The notes under the pieces: generated by a model
What the model saw: the letters and a program-made list of their open reading frames with translations, nothing else
What the model was told of the DNA's origin: nothing
Database searches by the model: none
Source of the DNA: Hafnia alvei
Lineage (GTDB): Bacteria > Pseudomonadota > Gammaproteobacteria > Enterobacterales > Enterobacteriaceae
Direction: 5' to 3'
Assembly (NCBI RefSeq): GCF_964063325.1
Contig: NZ_OZ061315.1
Span: forward strand, 1,736,001-1,800,000
Length of the DNA stretch: 64,000 bases
Translations under genes and position numbers: made by a program
Part shown: piece by piece, positions 1 through 8,502 of the stretch
Numbering within the stretch: position 1 is the stretch's first letter
Layout: the number at the start of each line of letters is the position of its first letter

Positions 1-2616
1 CAGGGGATAACGCTCTCTAACCAATTCGTGTTCGACGATACGGTTAAATGTTACCGCGGCGCCAATGACGACAGCTCCGTTATCTTCGGTAATCTGCGTC
101 AGTTCAGGTATGCGCGATATATCAATGAGGTTCATGGCCTTGGTCTGCAATCGCCCTTGAACAATGACATCGGTGCCGCCAGCAATAATGCTAACGTTAT
201 CCTGAGCAAGCAACGTTAAGGCTTCTGGTACCGTTTGGGCTCTTGTCACCGTGACATCGGTTAAACGTAAAACCTGTTTTTTGTTATCGGTTTCAACCAT
301 TAACTCGCTTTGCCGAGCTGGTTTTTTGAGGTTATAACCTAAAATAACCTGCTCAAGAGTAAGTGGTAGTTTGTTGAAACGTGCGTTCAAGGCAAAGCTA
401 AGGGCGTTGTTAATAGCCGCTGCGGCTAACTCAGTGGCGGGTTCACCGATACCTTTAGCGCCGAGAGGGCCTGCCTGATCGGGGTTTTCTACACCAATAA
501 TGGTGATTTCAGGGATATCTTTAATAGTTGGTAGTAGATAGGTATCGAAGTTTTCTGATTTTACCTGTCCGTTTTCAATGTTGAAATCTTCGAGTAGCGC
601 ATAGCCAAATCCTTGAGCTATTCCGCCGCTGACCTGCCCATTGAAACCCACAGGATTAATAATATGGCCCACATCGTGTGCTGCCGTAACGTGAATAAGA
701 TCCGTTTTCCCTGTGCTGGTGTTGACGCGCACCTCGGCAATTTGACAGCCATAAACCCACGTGAAGTAGGGGCTGCCGGTTCCTTTTTCCTCGTCCCAGT
801 GAATTGGCGGTGGTACAAACCAGCCATATTCGGTCAGGCTCACGCTTGCCCATTTGGTTTTGTTGACGGCGGTTTTGAAATCTATCGTTTGTGATGGGTT
901 ATTTTTGTTGCTGATAAACCCGTTTTGCCACAGCGTATTATCTAATTCTTTCGTGCCCAGCACGTCGCACACAACGCCTAAAATACGTTGTTTAATTTTA
1001 ACCGCCGCATCAAGGATCGCGCCGCCGCCAACGAGTGTTCCGCGTGTGGCGGCAGTAGAGCCACCATCACCAATCACTGAGGTCGGTGGCTCGCTAAACA
1101 TTATTTCGGATAGTGGAATGCCAAAAGCCTCTGCGGCGATGAGCGACATCGTTGTCTGTAGCCCTTGGCCATTTTCGGATACGGAAGTGGCAATATTCAC
1201 GCTGCCGTCTTCGTTAACCTGCACCAGCGCGGTTGACGTATCGACACCTTCGGCGCCAATAGAGCACCCGCGGTAACTGAGGGCGAGACCGATGCCATAG
1301 CGATAAACGCCACCTTGTTGATTGAGTTGAGCATAATGCTGGCGCTTGCTATCAAATTCAGCTGAGGTGACTGCTTTGCTTAAAACCTCAAGGGCGGATA
1401 CGGTATGTTTGTCAAAAACTTGTCCGGTGATCGAAGCATCACCTTGTTTTAATGCGTTAATTTGACGAATTTCGACGGGAGATATCTTTAAATACTCGGC
1501 GATTTCGTCCATTAATGATTCGTTGGCATATACCACCTGCGGTGAGCCAAAGCCTCGCATGGCAGAGGTGTAGCTGTTGTTAGTGTATACGCCGGTCACG
1601 TCGATGCGAATATTGGGGATACGATAAGGCCCCGCAGCCTGAACTGAGCTTCGCCAGGTAACGAAAGGCGTTGAAGCCGCATACCCTCCACTGTCGGCGA
1701 GGATATCGACCTTCATGGCTAAGATCTGGCCAGAATCATCCAGTCCGACCTTATATTTCATTTTATAGGGATGTCGCTTACAACTTTCTAAAATAGAATG
1801 CTCGCGGGTATAACAAAATTTGACCGGCCTGCCGGTTAGCGTTGTCAGTAGCGCAGAGCGACAGGCAAGATGATCGATAATATCGTCTTTACCGCCAAAT
1901 GAGCCGCCCATCACCGCGCGTTTAATGTTGATATGCCCCTGCGGGCAGCCCATGAATCTAGCGACAAAGCTACGTACGCGGTGTGGGTTTTGAATGGAGC
2001 CAGAGATAATCAAATGGCGCTCAGTGGGATCGAGCCAAGTGAGCACCACTTCAGGTTCAATGTAAGCATGCTCTTGAAAACCGACTTCATATTCGCGCTC
2101 AAGAATATGTGCGCTGGCCGAAAATCCCGCTGAGATGTCGCCTTTAATCGTGTGATGATGCGCCGCGATATTATCCCCTTTCTCCGGATGAATAAGCCGC
2201 GCGTCGGGTTTTAGCGCATGCTCAACGTCGGTAATGGGCGCGTAAGGTGTATAAGAAATATGAATTTTATCTGCTGCCAGACAGGCGGCTTCGTAGGTTT
2301 CTGCGGCAATAACCGCAATTACATCACCGTGAAAAACGACTTCATCTTTAATAATAGGAAGGTAGTCTTTCACCATGATGCCAACGACGGGTTCGCCGGG
2401 GATATCTTGATACGTTGCGATCTTGACAACGCCTGGCACCGCTAGTGCTTCACTAAGATCGAGGTTATCAATTCTTCCAGCGGCAATATCGGCATAGCGA
2501 CACACGCCATACAACATTCCGGGTAGGGTTATGTCATTGCCGTAGACGGCTGTTCCAGTGACTTTTGCCAGTCCATCGACGCGACGGATTGATGATGAGG
2601 TGCTAGGCGCACTCAT
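1..2616 (-). CDS. Xanthine dehydrogenase-type molybdenum hydroxylase, Mo subunit fused to FAD-binding domain (partial)
   Basis: The frame is open from the ATG at 2616 to the window edge (872 codons, no stop; I checked every codon), so the 3' end is missing. Residues 1 to about 765 look like a xanthine dehydrogenase molybdopterin subunit: GGSFGGK at 237-243, RGFG at 354-357 and GIGEP with the presumed catalytic Glu at 725. From about residue 780 the same frame continues into a CoxM/XdhB-type FAD-binding domain with AGGTD at 812-816. The family hydroxylates hypoxanthine, xanthine or related heterocycles in the cytoplasm. Mo-then-FAD is opposite to the FeS-FAD-Mo order of eukaryotic enzymes; a [2Fe-2S] domain may follow outside the window. 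An AAGGAG ribosome site precedes the ATG. Substrate is not determined by sequence; purine permeases and an amidohydrolase nearby support a purine. Confidence 0.85.
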   Translation of the reverse strand, partial: MSAPSTSSSIRRVDGLAKVTGTAVYGNDITLPGMLYGVCRYADIAAGRIDNLDLSEALAVPGVVKIATYQDIPGEPVVGIMVKDYLPIIKDEVVFHGDVIAVIAAETYEAACLAADKIHISYTPYAPITDVEHALKPDARLIHPEKGDNIAAHHHTIKGDISAGFSASAHILEREYEVGFQEHAYIEPEVVLTWLDPTERHLIISGSIQNPHRVRSFVARFMGCPQGHINIKRAVMGGSFGGKDDIIDHLACRSALLTTLTGRPVKFCYTREHSILESCKRHPYKMKYKVGLDDSGQILAMKVDILADSGGYAASTPFVTWRSSVQAAGPYRIPNIRIDVTGVYTNNSYTSAMRGFGSPQVVYANESLMDEIAEYLKISPVEIRQINALKQGDASITGQVFDKHTVSALEVLSKAVTSAEFDSKRQHYAQLNQQGGVYRYGIGLALSYRGCSIGAEGVDTSTALVQVNEDGSVNIATSVSENGQGLQTTMSLIAAEAFGIPLSEIMFSEPPTSVIGDGGSTAATRGTLVGGGAILDAAVKIKQRILGVVCDVLGTKELDNTLWQNGFISNKNNPSQTIDFKTAVNKTKWASVSLTEYGWFVPPPIHWDEEKGTGSPYFTWVYGCQIAEVRVNTSTGKTDLIHVTAAHDVGHIINPVGFNGQVSGGIAQGFGYALLEDFNIENGQVKSENFDTYLLPTIKDIPEITIIGVENPDQAGPLGAKGIGEPATELAAAAINNALSFALNARFNKLPLTLEQVILGYNLKKPARQSELMVETDNKKQVLRLTDVTVTRAQTVPEALTLLAQDNVSIIAGGTDVIVQGRLQTKAMNLIDISRIPELTQITEDNGAVVIGAAVTFNRIVEHELVRERYPL

Positions 2617-3074
2617 GGGTATCTCCTTACGTATTACGTAACGCTATTACGAACCAGATTGTTATGGCTGGCCATCAGAGTTAACAGTGATTAAAAGTAA
2701 TGAAAAGTGGCGAGTTTGAGGGGGAAATGCTCGACGCTATCCATGGCTGATTGAATTAGATTCAACACTTGTGCCACAACGGAAAAATGGTCCAACGGTA
2801 CGTTTAATATGTGATTTATCTCGCATAACAGCCGTATGATAGCGGTGACTTGGTACGGTTTTTGAACAGTTTGGATTTGTGCGTTTCTAGAGGTAAAACG
2901 GCTGAAACACAAATAAACGTCATAATGAGATGTTGTGTTATCAATCTGATAGGTAGAGCGGTTCATTAAACGGTTTTTAACCGTATGGTCATACAAGCCG
3001 TGATAATTTTGCTGTTGCGAGTTATCCTTACACCATGCTTTTTCGCTGATACAAGAACTCGTTTAGGAACAATC
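2617..3074. other. Intergenic region between the xanthine dehydrogenase-type gene and ycaR
   Basis: This 458-base divergent gap must hold the promoters of both flanking genes. I see a 6-bp inverted repeat, ACGGTT-TTT-AACCGT, at 2970-2984, close to further CGGTTTTT-like motifs near 2855. I cannot assign a regulator. A 101-codon minus-strand frame inside it has no recognisable features and is probably not a gene. In E. coli lpxK and ycaQ lie upstream of ycaR; no trace of them is visible here. Confidence 0.5.
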
Positions 3075-3251
3075 ATGGATCATCGCTTACTCGAAATTAT
3101 TGCTTGCCCCGTCTGTAATGGAAAACTCTACTTCAATAAAGAAAATCAGGAATTAGTGTGCAAAGCGGATCGTCTTGGCTATCCGCTGCGTGATGGCATT
3201 CCAGTATTGCTCGAGAATGAAGCCCGCATACTTCCAGTGGATGAGAAATAA
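3075..3251 (+). CDS. ycaR: UPF0434/Trm112-like protein YcaR
   Basis: This is a 58-residue protein starting MDHRLLEIIACPVCNGKL, almost the length of E. coli YcaR (60). One CPxC motif near residues 11-14 fits a Trm112-like fold, but the second zinc pair is absent, as in E. coli. The exact role is unknown. The frame is open further upstream, but the ATG at 3075 matches the family N-terminus and follows an AGGA-like ribosome site. The stop is four bases before kdsB, so the two are co-transcribed. Confidence 0.93.
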   Translation: MDHRLLEIIACPVCNGKLYFNKENQELVCKADRLGYPLRDGIPVLLENEARILPVDEK

Positions 3252-3255
3252 TCTG

Positions 3256-4011
3256 ATGAGTTTTATTGCTATTATCCCTGCTCGCTACTCTTCGACACGC
3301 CTACCGGGTAAGCCTTTAGCCGATATTGGCGGCAAACCGATGGTTGTGCATGTTATGGAAAGAGCGCTGGAGTCTGGCGCTGCGCGCGTTATCGTGGCTA
3401 CCGATCATGCAGATGTTAAAAAAGCCGTAGAAGCGGCGGGCGGTGAAGTCTGCATGACGCGAGCCGATCATCATTCTGGCACCGAACGTTTGGCTGAAGT
3501 GATTGAGAAGTGTGGCTTTGCAGACGATGAAATTATCGTCAATATTCAAGGCGATGAGCCGCTGATCCCGCCGGCAATTATCCGTCAGGTGGCGCAGAAT
3601 TTGGCCGCTAGTGAAGCGGGCATGGCGACACTGGCGGTACCGATTACTACTAGCGAAGAAGCATTTAATCCAAATGCGGTAAAAGTCGTTTGTGATAAAA
3701 ATGGCTATGCGCTCTATTTCTCACGCGCGACAATCCCATGGGACCGCGATCGTTTTGCGATATCTCGTGATGAAATTGGTCATGTTTTCCTGCGCCACAT
3801 TGGCATTTACGCTTATCGTGCTGGTTTTATTCGTCGTTATGTCACTTGGGCACCTAGCGATCTTGAGCAGATTGAAATGCTTGAGCAGCTGCGAGTGCTT
3901 TGGTACGGCGAAAAAATTCATGTGGATGTTGCTAAAACCGCGCCAAGCCCAGGCGTTGACACCATTGAAGACTTGGAAACAGTGCGCGCTATTTTTGCGG
4001 CGGCTCAATAG
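3256..4011 (+). CDS. kdsB: 3-deoxy-manno-octulosonate cytidylyltransferase (CMP-Kdo synthetase)
   Basis: KdsB joins CTP and Kdo to give CMP-Kdo, the activated sugar used for the inner core of lipopolysaccharide; it acts in the cytoplasm. The N-terminal signature IIPARYSSTRLPGKPL at about residues 6-21 and NIQGDEPLI near the middle are typical. The product is 251 residues against about 248 in E. coli. I chose the ATG at 3256, four bases after the ycaR stop, rather than the longer open frame that overlaps ycaR. A strong terminator follows. Confidence 0.96.
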   Translation: MSFIAIIPARYSSTRLPGKPLADIGGKPMVVHVMERALESGAARVIVATDHADVKKAVEAAGGEVCMTRADHHSGTERLAEVIEKCGFADDEIIVNIQGDEPLIPPAIIRQVAQNLAASEAGMATLAVPITTSEEAFNPNAVKVVCDKNGYALYFSRATIPWDRDRFAISRDEIGHVFLRHIGIYAYRAGFIRRYVTWAPSDLEQIEMLEQLRVLWYGEKIHVDVAKTAPSPGVDTIEDLETVRAIFAAAQ

Positions 4012-4044
4012 GTCGGTTTATCGCAAGGCATTTAGGTTTAAATT

Positions 4045-4070
4045 AAGAGCGTGCAAGTGCACGCTCTTTT
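4045..4070 (+). terminator. Rho-independent terminator after kdsB
   Basis: A 10-bp stem, AAGAGCGTGC with GCACGCTCTT, has a four-base loop and ends in a short T run. Confidence 0.85.
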
Positions 4071-4143
4071 GATCTAGTCGAATACAATACCTTGATAAAT
4101 CCGCCATGATGGCTCTCTATCTGGTGAAAAAAGGTACCGCGCA

Positions 4144-5061
4144 ATGCAGCAAAACCTGTATCACAATATGGATCATTTAAAAGCCGAGCTTAGCGTTGTT
4201 CTTGGTGAGTCAATTGGCCGCTTAGAGCAGATCAGTGAACAGCCATATGCCAGCCTTTTTGCCCTTTATAATCAGCAGGGCACGCCTTTACCCTTGGTGG
4301 CTAAGACCTTTTTATGCCAAGGAATTGCCCAACAGGAAGCTTACAAGCTGTCGATGCTTGCACGGCAGGGCGATATCCGCTTACCAACGGTTTATGGCGT
4401 TCTGACAACCCATCAGGCGCCATTCAAAGAAGTTCTATTAATTGAACGATTACGTGGCGTTTCCGTCGAAGCACCGACTCGAACGCCACAGCGTTGGTCG
4501 TGCTTAAAAGACCAAATTGCAGAAGGGATCCTCTCTTGGCACCGCATTGATAGCCACGGTTGTGTCGGTAACGTTGACAGCGTGCAGGAAAATCGCTGGG
4601 CGCACTGGTACGCACAGCGTTTAGAAGTCATCTGGGCCACGCTTGGTAATATGCCAACGCCTGATTTAAGTATTGAAGCTCGCCGTATTTTGTTTCGCAG
4701 TAAAGAACAATTGCCTGAGCTGTTTGCGGGTTTCGACGATAGCTGCGTGCTGGTTCATGGCAACTTAACCCTAAGAAGCATGCTAAAAGATCCCAAAAGC
4801 GATCAACTGCTTGCCATGCTTAACCCCGGTATGATGCTCTGGGCACCGCGTGAGTACGATCTATTCCGCCTGAGCGAGGACGGGATGGCTACCGAATTGC
4901 TTTACTCCTATTTGCAGAAAGCACCCGTGAGCGATGATTTTATGGTACGCCGCTGGCTATATGTTCTATGGGAGTCGATTGGACGCTATTTACATACTGG
5001 CGTGGTAGATCGTCCTGTTGTCGAACGCGCAGCTCAGCAACTGCTTCCTTGGTTGGGATAA
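4144..5061 (+). CDS. ycbJ: YcbJ, phosphotransferase-fold protein
   Basis: This is a 305-residue homologue of E. coli YcbJ (297 residues), which has the aminoglycoside/choline kinase-like fold and no firmly known substrate. Conserved stretches include RGVSVEAPTRTP near residue 105, WHRIDSHGCVGNVD near 140, LVHGNLTLRSML near 205 and LWAPREYDLFRL near 235. The usual Brenner motif HxDxxxxN is altered to HGNLTLRS, so kinase activity is doubtful. The ATG at 4144 has an AGG upstream; an internal ATG at 4168 (MDHLKAEL) aligns better with the E. coli start and could be the true one. It follows kdsB as in E. coli. Confidence 0.88.
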   Translation: MQQNLYHNMDHLKAELSVVLGESIGRLEQISEQPYASLFALYNQQGTPLPLVAKTFLCQGIAQQEAYKLSMLARQGDIRLPTVYGVLTTHQAPFKEVLLIERLRGVSVEAPTRTPQRWSCLKDQIAEGILSWHRIDSHGCVGNVDSVQENRWAHWYAQRLEVIWATLGNMPTPDLSIEARRILFRSKEQLPELFAGFDDSCVLVHGNLTLRSMLKDPKSDQLLAMLNPGMMLWAPREYDLFRLSEDGMATELLYSYLQKAPVSDDFMVRRWLYVLWESIGRYLHTGVVDRPVVERAAQQLLPWLG

Positions 5062-5501
5062 TGATTGACTGAATTTAAGTATGAGAGCCGGCAAGTCATA
5101 TCGATTTGCTGGTTAATTATCAATCACTATGAGAGGTGATAATCTGATAATGATACAAACCGCTACCACTTTGATATTTTTCTTGGTTAAACAAACTACC
5201 TACCTCATTTTCCCTTGATGCTTTTTCTCGCTAATTTCGCTGAAATATAACGTCTTATTAAGTATCAAATGTGATACCGCCCGCAATTATTTCGTTTATC
5301 TCCCTATTTTTCCTCTCATAAATAAAAGTTCGCATGCTCTGTGCATAGTTGGCATGTGCGCAAATAACTGATGTGTTCTATCAACCTTAAAAACATTTGC
5401 GCTGATGAAAACGCTGTACATCCGTAAATAGGGGAGCAAAGGTTCTCGAATCGTAGCTGGTTATCCACCATATTAGCCGAGCCGTAAGGAGTGATGTGTC
5501 C
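5062..5501. other. Intergenic region upstream of the purine permease genes
   Basis: About 440 AT-rich bases without a gene. They must contain the promoter for the permease-deaminase cluster. An imperfect inverted repeat around CGCATGC and GCATGTGCG lies near 5332-5361. I see no convincing PurR box, riboswitch or terminator. Confidence 0.4.
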
Positions 5502-6905
5502 ATGAGCGTGATAAATCCGCATCTAAAAATAGAGCACAGTAAAAGCATGCCGCTAGACGATGCCGTTGAGCGCAGGCTACCAATTGCGCAGCTGTTCACG
5601 TTAGGTTTGCAACATGTTCTTGTTATGTATGCTGGTGCCGTTGCTGTGCCTCTGGTTATCGGGGGCAGCCTAGGTTTACCAAAAGACCAAATCGCTTTTT
5701 TAATTAGTTCAGACCTTTTCTGCTGCGGCGTAGTGACGCTGTTGCAATGTTTGGGTATTGGCCGTTTCGCAGGTATCCGACTCCCCGTTATCATGTCTGT
5801 CACATTCGCCGCGGTAACCCCGATGTTGGCGATTGGCGCAGATCCTAATATAGGGCTGACGGGAATATTCGGTGCCACAATAGCATCAGGGATTATTGCA
5901 ACATTACTCGTTCCCGTGATTGGGCGACTTATGCCATTGTTTCCGACGGTTGTGACCGGCGTAGTTATTACCTCTATCGGTATTAGCATTATGCAGGTGG
6001 GTATTGATTGGGCCGCCGGTGGAAAAGGTAATCCTGATTACGGTAGCCCAATATATATTGGTACCTCGCTCTTAGTGCTGGTTTTTATTCTGCTAGTGAC
6101 CCGTTTTGCTAAAGGTTTCTTGTGTAATATTTCTGTACTGCTCGGCATTCTTTTTGGTTTTGCCATTGCTTATTCTATGGGGAAGGTGAATTTCGTTGGA
6201 TTAGATAACGCCGCATGGTTTGCTCCTATAAAGCCATTTGCATTTGGTATGCCTACATTTGAACCTGTCAGTATTCTTACGCTCACCATTATTATGCTAA
6301 TTACCTTCATCGAATCGATGGGGATGTTTCTTGCCCTTGGCGATATTGTGGGAAGACCAACTAAACAAGCCGATATTATTCGTGGTTTACGAGTAGATGG
6401 AATCGGCACCGTTATTGGCGGACTATTTAATAGTTTTCCACATACTTCTTTTTCACAGAACGTTGGTTTGGTTAGCGTAACGGGTATTTCCAGCCGTTGG
6501 GTTTGTGTTATGTCGGGCGGGATTTTAATTCTCTTCGGCTTGATCCCTAAAATGGCGCTTATCGTTGCCTCTATTCCACAGTTCGTGTTGGGCGGTGCCG
6601 GTATAGTGATGTTTGGAATGGTTCTGGCAACCGGGATCCGTATTCTTTCACGTGCTAACTACAGCACCAATCGCTACAACCTTTACATCGTTGCTATCAG
6701 TATTGGTATCGGCATGATACCTACCGTGTCACATGATTTTTTTAGCCAGCTACCAGCGGCAATTCAGCCATTACTGCATAGCGGTATTTTATTAGCTACC
6801 GTATGCGCGGTAAGCCTCAATCTCTATTTCAATGGCTATCATCCAGATAAGGAATCAGATAGCAATAACGTTGAAAATGAAGCTGCACAAGAAATAACTG
6901 AATAA
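5502..6905 (+). CDS. uacT: NCS2 family urate/purine permease (UacT-like)
   Basis: This 467-residue polytopic inner-membrane protein is closely similar to E. coli UacT (YgfU), a proton-coupled urate transporter. Shared stretches include LQHVLVMYAGAVAVPL near residue 35, SSDLFCCGVVTLLQC near 70, QVGIDWAAGGKGNP near 165 and FPHTSFSQNVGLVS near 310. The NCS2 signature with QFVLGGAGIVMFGMVLATG follows. The ATG at 5502 lies ten bases after GGAG; a GTG two codons earlier is an alternative. It opens a plus-strand cluster with a second NCS2 permease and an amidohydrolase. The urate assignment rests on similarity to UacT; xanthine or another purine remains possible. Confidence 0.87.
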   Translation: MSVINPHLKIEHSKSMPLDDAVERRLPIAQLFTLGLQHVLVMYAGAVAVPLVIGGSLGLPKDQIAFLISSDLFCCGVVTLLQCLGIGRFAGIRLPVIMSVTFAAVTPMLAIGADPNIGLTGIFGATIASGIIATLLVPVIGRLMPLFPTVVTGVVITSIGISIMQVGIDWAAGGKGNPDYGSPIYIGTSLLVLVFILLVTRFAKGFLCNISVLLGILFGFAIAYSMGKVNFVGLDNAAWFAPIKPFAFGMPTFEPVSILTLTIIMLITFIESMGMFLALGDIVGRPTKQADIIRGLRVDGIGTVIGGLFNSFPHTSFSQNVGLVSVTGISSRWVCVMSGGILILFGLIPKMALIVASIPQFVLGGAGIVMFGMVLATGIRILSRANYSTNRYNLYIVAISIGIGMIPTVSHDFFSQLPAAIQPLLHSGILLATVCAVSLNLYFNGYHPDKESDSNNVENEAAQEITE

Positions 6906-7002
6906 ACAGATTTAACCGAGATGTCGATCATGGAGAGGGGCCATGTTCTACATGCCATCAAATGAAATGTATAAATAATACTCGCAGATAGAGGGCGTTA
7001 TT

Positions 7003-8502
7003 GTGAAAGCGATTAATCGTATGGAAAATTATTTACAGGAGAGCCAAACCTCCCCTCAAAAGAAAGCAGATGTCGATCCTGTCGATGAAATATTGCCGAT
7101 TGGACAAATGTTGGTTTACGGTTTTCAGCACGTATTAGTCATGTATGCCGGTGCCATTGCGGTTCCTTTAATTATTGGTAAGGCGGTTGGGTTTACGCCG
7201 GAACAAATTATATTTTTAATCAGCACCGATCTCTTTATATGTGGCTGCGGTACGATCCTGCAGTCAATAGGCTTATTGAATATTATTGGTAGCAAACTCC
7301 CAATTGTTCAGGGGTGCACCTTCGCTGCGCTTATTCCGATGACGCTTATCGGCCAACAGTATGGCATTGGCGGTATTTCAGGCGCGGTTATTGTTGCCGG
7401 GGTATTTACGCTACTGTGTGCTCCTTTTGTATGCAAACTTGTCCGCTTTTTCCCTAAAGCCGTTATGGGCACGATAGTGACGCTTATTGGTCTGTCGATC
7501 TTACCGGTCGCAGGAGGATGGATCGGCGGTGGAGATCTCGATGCAGTAAGTTTCGGCAGCTACGGTTCGCTGCTGATGGCCTTATTTACGTTGGCCGTAG
7601 TGATGCTAATTTATACCTTTGGCAAAGGCATGTTGAAGAATGTGGCTGTGCTGGTGGGAATTATCATTGGCACACTGGGATATTACTTCATGGGAAAACT
7701 CGATCTTTCCCAAGTGGCATCGACCAGTTGGATGACATTCCCATACCCAATGCGCTTTGCGGTTCCTGAATTTCATCTCTTTCCTGCCGTGTTGATGTGT
7801 ATGGTGATGGTCGTTGTCATGGTAGAAACCATGTCTTCGATGATGGCCATGGGGGAAATCGTTGATCGCCCAGCAGATCAAAAAACCTTAAAACGTGGCC
7901 TGTACGCCTGTGGGTCTGCAACGTTGTTTGGCGGCTTTTTTAATATGTTCCCTTATGCAGCCTTTGCTCAAAACGTAGGGCTTGTCAGCATGACCGGTGT
8001 TCGCAGCCGTTTCATTGTTGGAGTAGCAGGCTGCATTCTTATTACTCTTGGTCTGTTCCCAAAACTCGCGGCCTTTGTTGTCGCTGTGCCGAAGCCAGTG
8101 CTTGGCGGCGCAGGGATCGTTATGTTTGGCATGGTTGCTGTGTCAGGAATTCGAACGTTGGGACAGGTTGATTATCGTAATAACAATAATGGGATGGTTG
8201 TAGCGTTAACGCTCGGTCTTGGCATGTTACCGGTGATGGTTCCTCAGTTATTTCAACAAATGCCACAGGCCGCAGAGATGTTCCTACACAGCGGGATTAC
8301 CATTGGTACCGTTGTGGCAATAGGCGCTAATTTGATCCTGAATGGCCGCGATAGACAAGCAAAAATCCCTGGGTGCAAAGAGTGCGAGCTGCAAGAGGTC
8401 AATGTAAACAGCACGGCGGCTCGAGAGGTCTTTAGCACGACGCGCGAATATATCGCTATGCGGAGGAAGAGACAAAATGCACAAAAGAACGCTGCTCTTT
8501 AA
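7003..8502 (+). CDS. NCS2 family purine permease (second copy)
   Basis: This 499-residue membrane transporter belongs to the nucleobase-cation symporter-2 family. It shares FQHVLVMYAGAIAVPL near residue 42, FAQNVGLVSMTGV near 325 and VLGGAGIVMFGMV near 370 with the permease before it, but is divergent enough to suggest a different substrate. The stretch VETMSSMMAMGEIVDRP replaces the IESMGMFLALG segment seen in the first permease. I chose the GTG at 7003, preceded by GAGGG at suitable spacing; the ATG at 7021 lacks a good site. Its last 26 bases overlap the deaminase gene, implying coupled translation. A purine substrate is inferred; which one is open. Confidence 0.85.
   Translation: MKAINRMENYLQESQTSPQKKADVDPVDEILPIGQMLVYGFQHVLVMYAGAIAVPLIIGKAVGFTPEQIIFLISTDLFICGCGTILQSIGLLNIIGSKLPIVQGCTFAALIPMTLIGQQYGIGGISGAVIVAGVFTLLCAPFVCKLVRFFPKAVMGTIVTLIGLSILPVAGGWIGGGDLDAVSFGSYGSLLMALFTLAVVMLIYTFGKGMLKNVAVLVGIIIGTLGYYFMGKLDLSQVASTSWMTFPYPMRFAVPEFHLFPAVLMCMVMVVVMVETMSSMMAMGEIVDRPADQKTLKRGLYACGSATLFGGFFNMFPYAAFAQNVGLVSMTGVRSRFIVGVAGCILITLGLFPKLAAFVVAVPKPVLGGAGIVMFGMVAVSGIRTLGQVDYRNNNNGMVVALTLGLGMLPVMVPQLFQQMPQAAEMFLHSGITIGTVVAIGANLILNGRDRQAKIPGCKECELQEVNVNSTAAREVFSTTREYIAMRRKRQNAQKNAAL

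Noticed and set aside
854..1276. 140-codon plus-strand open frame opposite the molybdenum enzyme gene
   Set aside because: It is antisense to a clearly coding frame with recognised motifs; its own product (Ser/Pro/Thr-rich) resembles nothing and lacks a ribosome site.
2691..2996. 101-codon minus-strand frame between the molybdenum enzyme gene and ycaR
   Set aside because: No recognisable domain and no clear ribosome site; it fills promoter space. It could be a relic but cannot be supported.
5062..5501. Possible purine riboswitch upstream of the permease genes
   Set aside because: No purine aptamer core (conserved three-way junction sequence) could be recognised by eye.
5387..5989. 200-codon minus-strand frame over the start of the UacT-like gene
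   Set aside because: It is antisense to a well-conserved permease; length is explained by the codon pattern of the true gene.
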